A stretch of DNA of 64,000 nucleotides from Sulfurovum sp. 16-42-52 (GCA_002281755.1 NCHB01000002.1:62001-126000), one strand, 5' to 3'. Counted from the first letter of the stretch, positions 33,902-43,391 are shown. A program made the numbers and translations. Notes: generated from the sequence alone by a model not told the origin.

Positions 33902-34346
33902 AACACAGGCTGTGGGCTTGTTACATATGGTTCAAGCACATGGTATGTATGATACATATACATTTGCGTTGCCTTTGGTTTGGGTCAGTAAAAAGAGGCT
34001 TAAAACCTTAGATGTAGAGGATGTTATCCTGATTGGATTGGATAGATTTAAGGGTGTGCTGGTAAAAGACGGGATGCTGTGTGCAGATGTGATTTTGGGT
34101 GCACAGGGGCTTCAAATCACACACGTGATGCAAGAAGCACTGGATTTGGAAGAGAGTAAGAAGCATGTTGCTGTGATGTTTGTGTGTGCAAACGTGAAGC
34201 TATACAGGCTTGAAGTAGGGCAAATCATAGAGGTTACAGACCTTGAGCAGGTCGATGTGATAGCCGAAGAAAAGAAGATAGCAAAAGGATCATTGGTCTG
34301 TGTGAACAATGAGATTGCCGTGAAGATAAATAAGGTTTTGAGATGA
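33891..34346 (+). CDS. Small protein with FliN/SpoA-like C-terminus
   Basis: A 151-residue protein. The last 50 residues ([11 protein letters not shown], then [18 protein letters not shown] and VKINKVL) follow the pattern of the SpoA domain of FliN/FliY: a hydrophobic G-x-x-(I/V)-E, then a strand, G-x-(L/V)-x-V and a final basic-hydrophobic strand. The N-terminal 80 residues are unassigned. It overlaps flhF by 11 nt and mnmA by 4 nt. A flagellar switch relic is my best reading; the similarity is by eye only. Confidence 0.55.
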   Translation: MKHKTQAVGLLHMVQAHGMYDTYTFALPLVWVSKKRLKTLDVEDVILIGLDRFKGVLVKDGMLCADVILGAQGLQITHVMQEALDLEESKKHVAVMFVCANVKLYRLEVGQIIEVTDLEQVDVIAEEKKIAKGSLVCVNNEIAVKINKVLR

Positions 34347-35365
34347 AAAAAAAGAAAGTACTGGTAGGTATGAGTGGAGGTGTTGACTCAACCGTTACCT
34401 CCATTTTACTGCAAAAAGAAGGTTATGAGGTGGAAGGTGTGTATATGAAACTGCACCATAAACCCGGATACCATGAATCAAACTTCACCAAAGCGCAAAG
34501 AGTCGGGGCGTATTTGGGCGTGAAGGTGCATTTTTTGGATTTGAGTGAAGCATTTCATGACAATGTGTATGATTATTTTGTGCAAAGCTACAAAGAGGGA
34601 CTGACACCAAACCCCTGTGTGATGTGTAACCGTACCATTAAGTTTGGCAAGATGATCGAGTTTGCCGACTCTGTGGATGCAGATTTTGTAGCGACGGGAC
34701 ATTACATCAAGTGTGACGGGGAATACATCTATACCGCGGAAGATCCTAATAAAGACCAGAGTTATTTTTTGTGTGAAGTCAAAAAAGAGGTGCTCCCACG
34801 CTTGATTTTTCCTTTGGGGACTTGGGTCAAAGAAGATGTCAAAGCGTATGCTGCAAAGATAGAGGTACTCAAAGATTTTGCGACACAAAGAGAAAGTTCG
34901 GAGATCTGTTTTGTGGAAAACACTTATGATGAGGTGCTTGCCAAACACATGGACATCGATATGCCTGGAGAGACGATAGATACAAAGGGCAATGTAGTCG
35001 GAACCCATAAAGGCTACATGCACTACACCATAGGAAAACGCAGAGGCTTTTTTGTCAATGGTGCGCATGATCCGCATTTTGTCATCGACATCAAGCCCCA
35101 AACCAACCAAATCGTTGTAGGGACAAAAGAGATGCTTGAAGAGAGTGCCTTTGAGGTCAAGCAGATCAATCTGTTTAAAGAGCTAAAAGAGTTTACCTGT
35201 ACGGTTAAAGTCAGATACCGAACCGCCGCAGTCTCTTGCCGTGTCGTCATCGAGGGCGATAGAGCAAAAGTGCAGCTGGATGAAGCGGTATTTGGCTTGG
35301 CAAAAGGCCAGATTGCTGCGTTTTATGAAGGTGACAAATTGCTTGGTGGCGGTGTGATTTGCTAG
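34343..35365 (+). CDS. mnmA: tRNA 2-thiouridylase MnmA
   Basis: A 340-residue tRNA thiolase that puts sulfur at U34 of Lys/Glu/Gln tRNAs. The PP-loop SGGVDST is at about residues 10-16, NPCVMCNR holds the first catalytic Cys near 92, and SSEICFVEN carries the second near 190. The C-terminal beta-barrel region is complete. The start overlaps the SpoA-like gene (ATGA). Confidence 0.93.
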   Translation: MKKKKVLVGMSGGVDSTVTSILLQKEGYEVEGVYMKLHHKPGYHESNFTKAQRVGAYLGVKVHFLDLSEAFHDNVYDYFVQSYKEGLTPNPCVMCNRTIKFGKMIEFADSVDADFVATGHYIKCDGEYIYTAEDPNKDQSYFLCEVKKEVLPRLIFPLGTWVKEDVKAYAAKIEVLKDFATQRESSEICFVENTYDEVLAKHMDIDMPGETIDTKGNVVGTHKGYMHYTIGKRRGFFVNGAHDPHFVIDIKPQTNQIVVGTKEMLEESAFEVKQINLFKELKEFTCTVKVRYRTAAVSCRVVIEGDRAKVQLDEAVFGLAKGQIAAFYEGDKLLGGGVIC

Positions 35366-35417
35366 CCAAAGCTGGCTAAAGTCATTTAATAGTTATAAAT
35401 ATAAAAAGAGTAAGAGT

Positions 35418-36179
35418 ATGAAGAAAACCAAACCGTATCTTGTAGCATCCGCTGTAGTATTTTTGTTGTCTGCCTGTGGAGAGCCAGATGCACCCGCAGA
35501 AGAAAAATCATCCGGATTTCACACCAAAAAATCTTCTCTGTTGGTTGTTTTGGACAAAGACAAGCCCAGTAAAGAGACACGAAATGCTTATATGGATGCG
35601 TATGTTGCCACATCGGACCTGCAGTGTCAGCAGTACCTGAGTAAATCACTTGAACCCTCTGGTGAAAGTAAAAAAGAAAATGGGCTTTACATGAGTATCT
35701 TTGACACAGCAAGTACCATCATGGGTGTCAAAACCATCACCGATGGTGCCAAAGAGATCTACAATAGTGCCAGTGAAGAGACGAAAAAAGAGACCAAAAC
35801 AGCCTACGCAAAAGCACTTTCACCTGAGATCAAACGTGGTGTTGAGCTGGCAAGAGAAGAGTACGCAAAAACAAAACTCTACACCAAAAAGTACAAACTC
35901 ATCGAGAGTTACACCTACCCGATGTTAGAGCAGGATCTCAAAACCTACGATAAACTCTGCAATCATGAAGTAGGACTGCTTGAAATCAACAAAGCGCTCA
36001 AAAAAATGCAAAAAAGACCCGCCAACACACCGGCACCTTTTACTTCCAAAGTAGAGATAGACCCTGCTGTCATTGCTAGCAAAGTTGAAAAAGTAAACAA
36101 AGAAGCTGAAGCTAAAATCAATGAAGCCGCACCTAAAGTAAATGCAGAATCGAATGCAACGAGTGCTGTGGCACTCTAA
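35418..36179 (+). CDS. Lipoprotein of unknown function
   Basis: A 253-residue lipoprotein. The signal ends at a lipobox LLSAC, with the lipidated Cys near residue 21, followed by an acidic linker. The mature part is charged and helical with a hydrophobic stretch near 95-110 and a long Lys/Ala/Glu-rich tail from 200 on. I recognise no domain. It sits between mnmA and the MotA-like operon, with its own spacing on both sides; a helper role for the envelope-spanning complex is conceivable. Confidence 0.7.
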   Translation: MKKTKPYLVASAVVFLLSACGEPDAPAEEKSSGFHTKKSSLLVVLDKDKPSKETRNAYMDAYVATSDLQCQQYLSKSLEPSGESKKENGLYMSIFDTASTIMGVKTITDGAKEIYNSASEETKKETKTAYAKALSPEIKRGVELAREEYAKTKLYTKKYKLIESYTYPMLEQDLKTYDKLCNHEVGLLEINKALKKMQKRPANTPAPFTSKVEIDPAVIASKVEKVNKEAEAKINEAAPKVNAESNATSAVAL

Positions 36180-36269
36180 AGTGCTGATTGGGTAGTATGT
36201 TATGGGTGGGCAGAATACTTGGATGTAAATTTGCCAATAAAGTAAACATCATCATTTAACCATTTTAGA

Positions 36270-36275
36270 TATAAT
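36270..36275 (+). promoter_or_regulatory. Candidate -10 element for MotA-like operon
   Basis: TATAAT 30 nt before the MotA/TolQ-like start, in a 125-bp spacer with no coding sequence. The -35 region (ATCATC, TTTAAC) is weak. Confidence 0.4.
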
Positions 36276-36304
36276 CAGTCAATTCATTCTATCTAGGATA
36301 TCTT

Positions 36305-37411
36305 ATGCAACCTTTTGATAAACAGACCACCACTTCATGCACGTCGCACTCCTTTGCAATACTGCTTTTGCCTTTTTTATTTTTGCTGGGTATTGTGCTT
36401 TCATACATAGGCATTTTCCCTGTCACGGTTGAGATACATACCTTGGTGATTGTGACGTTTATCTTTGTGGTTTTTGCTTTGTTTGTCAAACATAATGCCA
36501 ATTATGCGGTGTGTCACATCACCGGCTCGTTTTTTACGATGGAAGAGGATTTACAGTCAGCCTTACGTGAGAATGCATTGACCATCATGGGAAAAACCAA
36601 GTCCACTTTGCATATCAAAGATTTTATCACCGAGTATTATCAGGATATACGCAATGATAATTTTGCCCGTGTTGCGCCTTCTGTGTTTCCGATGCTGGGT
36701 ATTTTGGGTACGTTTGTTGCGATTGCTATCTCTATGCCTGATTTTACAGTCAAAGATATGGCGTCACTTGACCGTGAGATATCGATATTGCTTTCGGGTG
36801 TAGGTACAGCTTTTTATGCCTCGATTTACGGTATCTTTCTTTCACTGATTTGGACGTATTTTGAAAAAAGAGGTATTGCCAAGATCGACAAACAGCTGTT
36901 CAATCTGGAAAAACTCTACGGTCAGCGTGTATGGAAAAAGTCCGAACTCATAAAACATGAGCATATGCAAAGTGAACTCAAAGATCAGCAGATCGTTAGA
37001 ACGCTCAAAGAAACCTTCAATATGGACTTCATCAAAGAGCTGAATGACCAGTATCTGAAAAACTTCACCACCATCATCCATGACACCACGAACTCTTTTA
37101 CCAAACTCACCGTACATATGCAGGAAGCCTCTTCAGAGCTGCGCGATACACTGGAAAACATACACATCAGACAGCAAAGCATCACCGCGGTGGATACGAT
37201 AGAGAGAAATATAGAAGGCTTTAACAGTAATGCGTATAGTCTTCAGCAGACCATGGAGCGATTTGATGAGAGTGTGGATCATACCTTTGTGAAGATCGAT
37301 GAGGAGTTGGGACAGGCTGTGGAGAAGCTGGCTGATTTTTCACAACTGCTTTTGAAGCAGAACCAAGAACTACTTGAGGCGTTACGTACACTCAAAGAAC
37401 GAGAAAAGTAA
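36305..37411 (+). CDS. MotA/TolQ/ExbB-like proton channel (ZorA-like)
   Basis: A 368-residue membrane protein. Two helices lie at about 17-40 and 45-65; the MotA/TolQ/ExbB signature pair follows at about 128-152 (VFPMLGILGTFVAIAIS) and 170-195 (LLSGVGTAFYASIYGIFLSLIWTYF). The C-terminal 170 residues are a long cytoplasmic coiled-coil-like tail, longer than in MotA or ExbB and resembling ZorA of the Zorya defence system. The partner gene follows after 4 nt. Whether this is a conserved housekeeping motor or a defence motor cannot be told here. Confidence 0.75.
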   Translation: MQPFDKQTTTSCTSHSFAILLLPFLFLLGIVLSYIGIFPVTVEIHTLVIVTFIFVVFALFVKHNANYAVCHITGSFFTMEEDLQSALRENALTIMGKTKSTLHIKDFITEYYQDIRNDNFARVAPSVFPMLGILGTFVAIAISMPDFTVKDMASLDREISILLSGVGTAFYASIYGIFLSLIWTYFEKRGIAKIDKQLFNLEKLYGQRVWKKSELIKHEHMQSELKDQQIVRTLKETFNMDFIKELNDQYLKNFTTIIHDTTNSFTKLTVHMQEASSELRDTLENIHIRQQSITAVDTIERNIEGFNSNAYSLQQTMERFDESVDHTFVKIDEELGQAVEKLADFSQLLLKQNQELLEALRTLKEREK

Positions 37412-37415
37412 GACG

Positions 37416-38528
37416 ATGTTTAAACAAAACAGTGCCAATGAAGAGAGTAATTTTTGGATCTCTTATGCAGACCTTATGGCAGGGTTACTCTTTGTGTTTA
37501 TCTTGCTTATCGGTGCGATTGTATCGAAGTCTGTGATTTTGAAGTCGGAGTTACACAGCAAAGAAGAAGCGTTGCTGGGCTTGTCTAAAACACTCAAAAA
37601 CAAAGAAGATGCGCTGGATGAACTAGGCAAGAGTCTAGCAAAAAGCAACGCACTGGTAAGCGAAAAAGACAGTACACTCTCAGAGAACGAGAGAGTCCTG
37701 AAGCTCAAACTTGATGAGATAGACAAGCTCAATAAACTTTTGCTCGAAGCCAATACCAAACACGACATGCTGAGCAATAAAATCATCATCGTTCAAGACC
37801 TGCTTAATAAAAATCAGGAAGAGCTAGAGAAAAACAAAAAGAGCCTCAAAGACTATGAAGGTAAAGTACTCATCCTCTCTAATGACTTGAGCAAAGAAAA
37901 GGATGCGGTTAAACTCAAAGATGAAAAGCTTCTGGCACTGCTCAATGCCATGGATGAGAGCAAAACCAAGTATGATGAACTGGTGGCAAAATTGCAGGCA
38001 CAAAAAGCCAAGATCAAGTCGCTTACGGGTATCAAGTTGCAGGTTATAGCAGCACTCAAAGAGACTCTGGGCGATAAAATCGATATCGATAAAAAAACAG
38101 GTTCACTGAGGCTGGCTTCAAATATCCTCTTTGGCGTGGGTGATGCGGCACTCAAACCTGAGTCCAAGGCAGAGCTGAAAAAGGCTTTTGAAGAGTATAT
38201 CGGTGCGTTGGTGAACAACAAAGAGATCAGACCGCATCTTGACAAGATTATCATCGAAGGGCACACTGACAGTGACGGTACCTACATCTATAACCTAAAA
38301 CTCTCACAAGACAGAGCTTTGGCGGTGATGGAGTATCTGCTGACTTTGGACTTTAGTAAAAAACACAATATACGGCCTATGATGATCGCTTCAGGAAGAG
38401 CATATCTGGATCCTGTGAGCAAAAATGGTGTAGAAGACAAAAATGCCTCAAGACGTATCGAGATCAAGTTTAGACTCAAAAATGAAGATGCGATGCAAGA
38501 GATAGAGAAGGTGCTGGATGCAAAGTGA
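37416..38528 (+). CDS. MotB/OmpA-like stator protein (ZorB-like)
   Basis: A 370-residue protein. A single N-terminal helix with FWISYADLMAGLLFVFILL (proton-binding Asp at about 19) matches MotB/ZorB. Residues about 45-210 form a very charged coiled coil, and residues 220-365 an OmpA-like peptidoglycan-binding domain (IIEGHTDSDG, LSQDRALAVMEYL, NASRRIEIKF). ATG 37416 is preferred; the open frame upstream overlaps the channel gene. It is 4 nt after the channel gene and overlaps the next small gene by 11 nt. Confidence 0.78.
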   Translation: MFKQNSANEESNFWISYADLMAGLLFVFILLIGAIVSKSVILKSELHSKEEALLGLSKTLKNKEDALDELGKSLAKSNALVSEKDSTLSENERVLKLKLDEIDKLNKLLLEANTKHDMLSNKIIIVQDLLNKNQEELEKNKKSLKDYEGKVLILSNDLSKEKDAVKLKDEKLLALLNAMDESKTKYDELVAKLQAQKAKIKSLTGIKLQVIAALKETLGDKIDIDKKTGSLRLASNILFGVGDAALKPESKAELKKAFEEYIGALVNNKEIRPHLDKIIIEGHTDSDGTYIYNLKLSQDRALAVMEYLLTLDFSKKHNIRPMMIASGRAYLDPVSKNGVEDKNASRRIEIKFRLKNEDAMQEIEKVLDAK

Positions 38529-38679
38529 TTTTAATCCAATTCGTCTTAAAAAAGCCAATGCCAAACTGGGCAGGCTTCTGCACCCGATTCATACACCTAC
38601 TGAGCCTATGGAAGAGTCTATCATCGTACCCACAGTGATACCATGGTGGAAAAAGTTACTCAGGGCATTGGGGTTTTAG
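38518..38679 (+). CDS. Small 53-residue protein coupled to stator gene
   Basis: A short frame starting at ATG 38518 with AAGG upstream and overlapping the OmpA-like stop by 11 nt. It encodes 53 residues: a basic N-terminus (FNPIRLKKANAKLGRLL), a proline-rich middle (HPIHTPTEPMEE) and a hydrophobic-basic end (VIPWWKKLLRALGF). No signal peptide. Overlap, ribosome site and lack of other coding use support it as a third operon gene; I know no homologue. Confidence 0.55.
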   Translation: MQSDFNPIRLKKANAKLGRLLHPIHTPTEPMEESIIVPTVIPWWKKLLRALGF

Positions 38680-38757
38680 TTTTATTTTTGATCGGGTTTC
38701 ACATTCATTTCATACAATTGATGTATTGTATATTTTAAAATCAAGGGAAGGATTGAG

Positions 38758-40311
38758 ATGCGTTTTACTATTTTATTGAGACTATCGGTGCTTGTGCTGA
38801 TTGCATTAAATGGCTGTGGGGGAGGTAGTAGTACATCCACCAGCGTAGCAGATAGTACCGCTTTGGTCACCGTGTCGGGTATTATTACCTATGACAAGGT
38901 ACATCCCAATAGTGATTATGTGGGCTTGGATTATACCCATATCACTCAAGAGGCAGCAAAAGCCATTCAGGTTGATGCAGTAGATACCAATAATCAAATC
39001 ATCGCCACGACAACGACAGATAGTGCAGGCAGGTATGCTCTATCTGTGCCGGTCAACACGCAGCTTAAGATACGTGCATCAGCCAAAATGCTTAAAGCCG
39101 GTACCCCAAACTGGAATGTAGCTGTAATAGATCAGAGCAATGCCAATGCGCTCTACGTTATGGAAGGTGCTTTTGCTTCATCAGGTACGGCAGATAGCCA
39201 ACGTACTTTAAATGCCCCGTCTGGTTGGGGTGGTAGTAGTTATACCGGTACAAGAACGGCTGCGCCTTTTGCGATGCTCGATACGATTTATGCTTCGATG
39301 CAAAAAGTATTGGAAGCAGATGCGGGGGCTGTTTTTCCTCCTTTGCTTGTCAATTGGTATGCAGGGAGTGTGGAGGGTACCTATTATAGTGATGGAGGGT
39401 TGTATATTTTTGGTGATGAAGATTTTGATACGGATGAATATGATGACCATGTCATCGCCCATGAATGGGGACATTACTATGAAGATAAATTTTCACGTAC
39501 TGACAGCATAGGAGGAGCGCACAGTGAGGAAGACACCTTAGATATACGTGTTGCTTTTTCTGAAGGCTGGGGAAATGCTTTTTCAGCTATGGCATTAGAA
39601 CATCCTGTTTATTTTGACACGTTTGATGCTAAGCAGGCAAACGGTTTTAACTTTAATGTTGAATCAGGAACATCGACTACTAGAGGGTGGTATAACGAAT
39701 CCTCGATACAGCGCATTTTGTATGATGTGTATGATGATGTTGAGGATGGGGTAGATAGTTTGAGTTTTGGATTTGCACCTATCCATCAGGTATTGACTGG
39801 AGCGCAAAAGACAACGCCTGCATTTACGAGTCTTTTTACGTTTATCACCGCATTAAAAGCTGAAAACAGTGTTAGTGGTGAAGCTATAGATGCTTTGGTG
39901 TTTGATGAAAATATAACTACCATTACCAATATTTATGGTACAGAAAGAGTCAAAAATCCTTACAGCAATCTGACGTTGGGTACTCCACTGTCCCTTCAGA
40001 CTTCCACAACATATGGCATCTATAATACTTTGGATAATCGTAAATATGTGAGGTTTACCATCGCTACTGCAGGGACATATACCATCACAGTGACACAAAC
40101 AAACGGCTCAGACGGCTCAAACGCTGATCCTGATTTTGATATTTATGCTACTGCTTCATTTCAGAGGATTGGATTTTCTTGGAGCGAGGTAGTAGGAAGC
40201 GAGCAAAGCAGTGTGAGTTTGAGTGCAGGTGAGTATCTGCTTGATGTATCTGATTTTAATGATGTTGAAAATGCGACATTTAATGTCACAGTTAACCTTA
40301 AGGTAAATTAG
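38758..40311 (+). CDS. Exported metallopeptidase-like lipoprotein
   Basis: A 517-residue lipoprotein: lipobox near LNGC (residue about 20), followed by Gly/Ser/Thr linker. Residues about 40-120 look like a carboxypeptidase-regulatory beta domain (VTVSGIITYD, DSAGRYALSV). The zinc site HEWGH is at 235-239, and SEGWGNAFSAM (about 270) gives a likely third ligand. A C-terminal beta domain (about 425-515) with GTYTITVTQT and AGEYLLDVSDF resembles PPC pre-peptidase domains. It is probably a surface or periplasmic peptidase. Confidence 0.78.
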   Translation: MRFTILLRLSVLVLIALNGCGGGSSTSTSVADSTALVTVSGIITYDKVHPNSDYVGLDYTHITQEAAKAIQVDAVDTNNQIIATTTTDSAGRYALSVPVNTQLKIRASAKMLKAGTPNWNVAVIDQSNANALYVMEGAFASSGTADSQRTLNAPSGWGGSSYTGTRTAAPFAMLDTIYASMQKVLEADAGAVFPPLLVNWYAGSVEGTYYSDGGLYIFGDEDFDTDEYDDHVIAHEWGHYYEDKFSRTDSIGGAHSEEDTLDIRVAFSEGWGNAFSAMALEHPVYFDTFDAKQANGFNFNVESGTSTTRGWYNESSIQRILYDVYDDVEDGVDSLSFGFAPIHQVLTGAQKTTPAFTSLFTFITALKAENSVSGEAIDALVFDENITTITNIYGTERVKNPYSNLTLGTPLSLQTSTTYGIYNTLDNRKYVRFTIATAGTYTITVTQTNGSDGSNADPDFDIYATASFQRIGFSWSEVVGSEQSSVSLSAGEYLLDVSDFNDVENATFNVTVNLKVN

Positions 40312-40324
40312 AAAGGAAAAAGCT

Positions 40325-40843
40325 ATGAAACGATTGTATATATTTGGTATTTTGTTATTGGTATTTTCACATGCTGTTGGAGCTGAGATCAAAGAGCCTG
40401 TTTCCCAAAAATCACATGTCGCAAAGTGCATCAAGCCGGGTGCACCGGTACAGATACACTATACATCTGAACCTATAGATGTCGGTGCGGTGGGCAAAGT
40501 AGATATTGTTTTGACAACACAGGTCGTGGAAGGCACAATGAAAGTAGTGGTAAAAACAGATAAAGGACTTGATGAGGTCACAGGGCTAGAGAAACCTCTT
40601 TTCTTTGAACTTGGCAAGAATGATACGAAGGAATACCCCTTGCAGGTGGAAGTCTCTTCGTCGCAAGATGGCTTGTACTATGTGAAGCTGATTGTTTCCA
40701 TCAAAGGTCACGGTATGAGAGCTTTTGCGGTGCCCGTGTATGTGGGTGATGGGGTATCTAAAGCAGAGAAAAAACCTGTAGAAAAAACCTCAAGCGGGGA
40801 GGCTATCTCTGTTTCTGCTGCACAGGAGAGCATAGAGGAGTAA
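40325..40843 (+). CDS. Exported protein of unknown function
   Basis: A 172-residue protein with a signal peptide ending near SHAVGAE (about residue 20). The mature part is beta-rich (VDIVLTTQVVEGTMKVVVKTD, YPLQVEVSSSQDGLYYVKLIV), suggesting an immunoglobulin-like fold, with a charged, low-complexity tail. It follows the metallopeptidase gene by 13 nt, with AAAGGAAAAA before ATG, so it is probably a partner or inhibitor-like accessory of that peptidase; this is inference. Confidence 0.65.
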   Translation: MKRLYIFGILLLVFSHAVGAEIKEPVSQKSHVAKCIKPGAPVQIHYTSEPIDVGAVGKVDIVLTTQVVEGTMKVVVKTDKGLDEVTGLEKPLFFELGKNDTKEYPLQVEVSSSQDGLYYVKLIVSIKGHGMRAFAVPVYVGDGVSKAEKKPVEKTSSGEAISVSAAQESIEE

Positions 40844-40856
40844 TCCGCTATGCAGA

Positions 40857-42125
40857 CTATTTACTCTCTTTTTTTCGACTGATTTTTGCGCCCAAGGCGG
40901 AGAGTTTGCCCTCTAGGTTCTCGTAACCACGATCAAGATGGTAGATACGGCGTACTTTGGTTGTGCCTTCAGCAACTAAGCCAGCAAGTACAAGTGCAGA
41001 ACTTGCTCTAAGGTCTGTTGCCATGACATCTGCACCGTAGAGTTTCTCTACGCCTTTCACTGCTGAGACAGAACCTTTGAGCCAAATGTCTGCACCCAAA
41101 CGGTTGAGTTCGCTTACATGCATAAAACGGTTTTCAAAGAGACGCTCTTCGATAACGCTTTCACCTTTTGCGATAGACGCTACCGCCATAAACTGTGCCT
41201 GCATATCTGTAGGAAACCCAGGGTACTCGATGGTGATGAGATTGACAGGCATGAGTGTGGAAGCAGGGTGGATGGTAATGGTGTCATCTGTCAAATCAAA
41301 AGTACATCCCATGTGTTCGAGTTTATCGATAGAGGCACGGATATGTTTGTGATTGACCTTTTTAAGGGTAATGCTTGAGTTGGTAATGGCTCCAGCACAC
41401 AGATACGTCCCCGCTTCGATACGGTCAGGGATGATATCCACTGTTTTAAATGCGAGTGCTTTACCGCCTGTACCTTCGATGCAGAGTTCGCTGCTGCCTA
41501 TGCCTTCTATCTTGACGCCTGCATCGCGTATCATCTCACAAAGCTGTACGACTTCAGGCTCTTTTGCTGCGTTGATGATGGTGGTGGTACCGTGTGCCAA
41601 TGCCGCTGCCATAACGATGTTTTCTGTACCTGTCACAGTGATTTTGTCAAAAACGATTTTGGCACCATGCAGTCCTTTTGGCGCTTCTGCACGCACATAA
41701 CCGCCTTTTATTTCGATGTGTGCACCCATGGCTTCAAGTGCTTTGAGATGCAGGTCTATAGGGCGCTGTCCGATGGCACACCCTCCTGGCAAAGAGACTT
41801 CACATTCACCAAATCGTGCAAGCAAAGGACCTAAAACCAAAATAGAAGCTCTCATTTGAGAGACGATTTCATAAACTGCTTTGGTTGAATTGATCTGCGC
41901 ATTGTTGATGTGTGCTACAGTGTCAGTATGCTCGACTTCTCCTCCAAGCATGGTAAGAAGCTTGAGTAGGGTGCGTATGTCCACCACATTGGGAAGGTTT
42001 GTCAATGTGACTGCTTTGTCACTCAGTATGGTAGCTGCAATAATCGGAAGCGCAGCATTTTTCGCCCCGCTGATAGTAACGCTTCCGCTTAAGGTGTTGC
42101 CGCCGATGATCTCTAAATAATCCAT
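40857..42125 (-). CDS. murA: UDP-N-acetylglucosamine 1-carboxyvinyltransferase
   Basis: A 422-residue MurA, the first committed step of peptidoglycan synthesis. AKNAALP at residues 21-27 holds the conserved Lys and Asn, and [11 protein letters not shown] places the PEP-binding cysteine at 116, the fosfomycin-sensitive form. The repeated inside-out barrel halves and the final DRGYENL region are normal. The upstream 232-bp spacer (42126-42357) is very AT-rich and is shared with the next gene. Confidence 0.95.
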   Translation of the reverse strand: MDYLEIIGGNTLSGSVTISGAKNAALPIIAATILSDKAVTLTNLPNVVDIRTLLKLLTMLGGEVEHTDTVAHINNAQINSTKAVYEIVSQMRASILVLGPLLARFGECEVSLPGGCAIGQRPIDLHLKALEAMGAHIEIKGGYVRAEAPKGLHGAKIVFDKITVTGTENIVMAAALAHGTTTIINAAKEPEVVQLCEMIRDAGVKIEGIGSSELCIEGTGGKALAFKTVDIIPDRIEAGTYLCAGAITNSSITLKKVNHKHIRASIDKLEHMGCTFDLTDDTITIHPASTLMPVNLITIEYPGFPTDMQAQFMAVASIAKGESVIEERLFENRFMHVSELNRLGADIWLKGSVSAVKGVEKLYGADVMATDLRASSALVLAGLVAEGTTKVRRIYHLDRGYENLEGKLSALGAKISRKKESK

Positions 42126-42206
42126 GTATGATAGTCCTAAAATATTTGATTGATATGTTTCTTTATTTTAGCTAAAAATCGATTAGAGCTCACAGATAAC
42201 TATTTT

Positions 42207-42289
42207 TTGACAAAAATTTGACAATAATATTGTTTAATATCCAAAATTTAACATTAAAAAATAAAAAATTTGATATTATTCACTATAAT
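42207..42289 (+). promoter_or_regulatory. AT-rich promoter region between murA and unknown gene
   Basis: Two TTGACA hexamers (42207 and 42218), 11 bp apart, and a TATAAT at 42284-42289. None are ideally spaced as a pair, but the TATAAT lies 69 nt before the downstream start. The rest of the 232-bp spacer shows only AT-rich sequence. Confidence 0.35.
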
Positions 42290-42357
42290 ACATGAGGATT
42301 TTGTATATTAATCAATATGCTTCAACATTCATTGTGTAGTATCTCAAAAGGAAAACC

Positions 42358-42960
42358 ATGTCAAGCAGTTTAGAAAAACTCAAAGCACTTGCAAGCAAGC
42401 TTGAAGACAAGTTGGAACAAAAAACAAAAGCAGGCTCCCCTGAAGCAGAAGCCAGCATGGCAGTAAAAATAGAGCCTGAATCAACTTCGGTGCCAGTTGA
42501 AGAATCAATGCCTCAAACTTTGACTGCAGTGCCAACATCGATTTTGCAGCGTATGGAAAACAGCTATGATGGTGTACGAGAAGAGAATATGAACCGTGTC
42601 AAACAGCTCTTTTACAAATTGAAAATATTTGAGAAGTCTCCTGATTTTGAAAATGTTTTTGTCTATAAAGCGATGAACCTTTCAGGCATAGGGCTAAAAG
42701 AAGATGATTTTGGTGAAGTACGCGAGGGTAAATATATTCAGGTCATTGCCATCACCTATGAACCTGATAAAAATGGTAGAAAAAAGGCAAAAAATATCTC
42801 GTTGGGGTATTTTGGCAAAGGGGAGACTTTGGATGAAACTTTAAAGAGCGAAATCATTGAATTTGTTTTGAGATGGCGGTATGAAAAGGCGTTTCAAAAC
42901 CTTGAACACTATAAAGATCTGATTTTAAAGGTTGAAAAACCTGCCACGACACTCTTTTAA
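42358..42960 (+). CDS. Unknown soluble protein
   Basis: A 200-residue protein I do not recognise. Residues 1-60 are low-complexity and charged (Lys/Glu/Ala/Pro/Ser), likely disordered. Residues about 65-195 look folded, with MNRVKQLFYKLKIFEKSPDFENVFVYK-like helices and a later strand region IQVIAITYEP followed by NISLGYFG. There is no signal peptide or membrane segment. AAAGGAAA precedes ATG. It is followed by a weak hairpin. Confidence 0.65.
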   Translation: MSSSLEKLKALASKLEDKLEQKTKAGSPEAEASMAVKIEPESTSVPVEESMPQTLTAVPTSILQRMENSYDGVREENMNRVKQLFYKLKIFEKSPDFENVFVYKAMNLSGIGLKEDDFGEVREGKYIQVIAITYEPDKNGRKKAKNISLGYFGKGETLDETLKSEIIEFVLRWRYEKAFQNLEHYKDLILKVEKPATTLF

Positions 42961-42962
42961 GA

Positions 42963-42989
42963 TGCTGGGAAAATCGTACTTTCCTAGCA
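42963..42989 (+). terminator. Weak hairpin after unknown gene
   Basis: TGCTGGGAAA and TTTCCTAGCA can pair with one G-T wobble around ATCGTAC, starting 3 nt after the stop. No T-run. Confidence 0.4.
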
Positions 42990-43047
42990 GGCACTAATCA
43001 ATAATTGGTTACAATCTACTTCCGAATTTTACTCTTTTAGGATTTGC

Positions 43048-43386
43048 ATGCATCTAGAACTTACACCTGAAGCACTCTTGGCACAGCTTGGTTATACGCA
43101 GAATGAACAGACAGTGAAGCAAATGAACGACATCATCGCGCATACAGACAATTTTCACGCATTTTCTCAACATATCCCTTCATTTAATGATGCGTTGGCA
43201 GTTGAAAAAGGCTATATCGCAATGTCTAACACCCAGCCGTATCTGAAAATAAAATGTGATGAAGACAGCAGCGCGGACAATCTCTCTGCATTTACGGCAT
43301 TGGTGAAACACTGGGAAGAAAAATACAAACTAAATCTCAAAAAAGTAGAGCAAAAACATACCTACTACCTTCTTGGTCAGCATTAA
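43048..43386 (+). CDS. Small unknown protein
   Basis: A 112-residue soluble protein, mostly helical (LTPEALLAQLGYTQNEQTVKQ), with a short beta segment AMSNTQPYLKIKCD in the middle. No motif I can name. It lies 5 nt upstream of the helicase gene, so it is probably co-transcribed; an accessory role with the helicase is possible but unproven. TTTAGGATT precedes ATG. Confidence 0.65.
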   Translation: MHLELTPEALLAQLGYTQNEQTVKQMNDIIAHTDNFHAFSQHIPSFNDALAVEKGYIAMSNTQPYLKIKCDEDSSADNLSAFTALVKHWEEKYKLNLKKVEQKHTYYLLGQH

Positions 43387-43391
43387 ACTGT

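Noticed and set aside
36198-36260. 20-codon open frame upstream of the MotA-like gene
   Set aside because: No ribosome site and no conserved features; it lies in promoter DNA.
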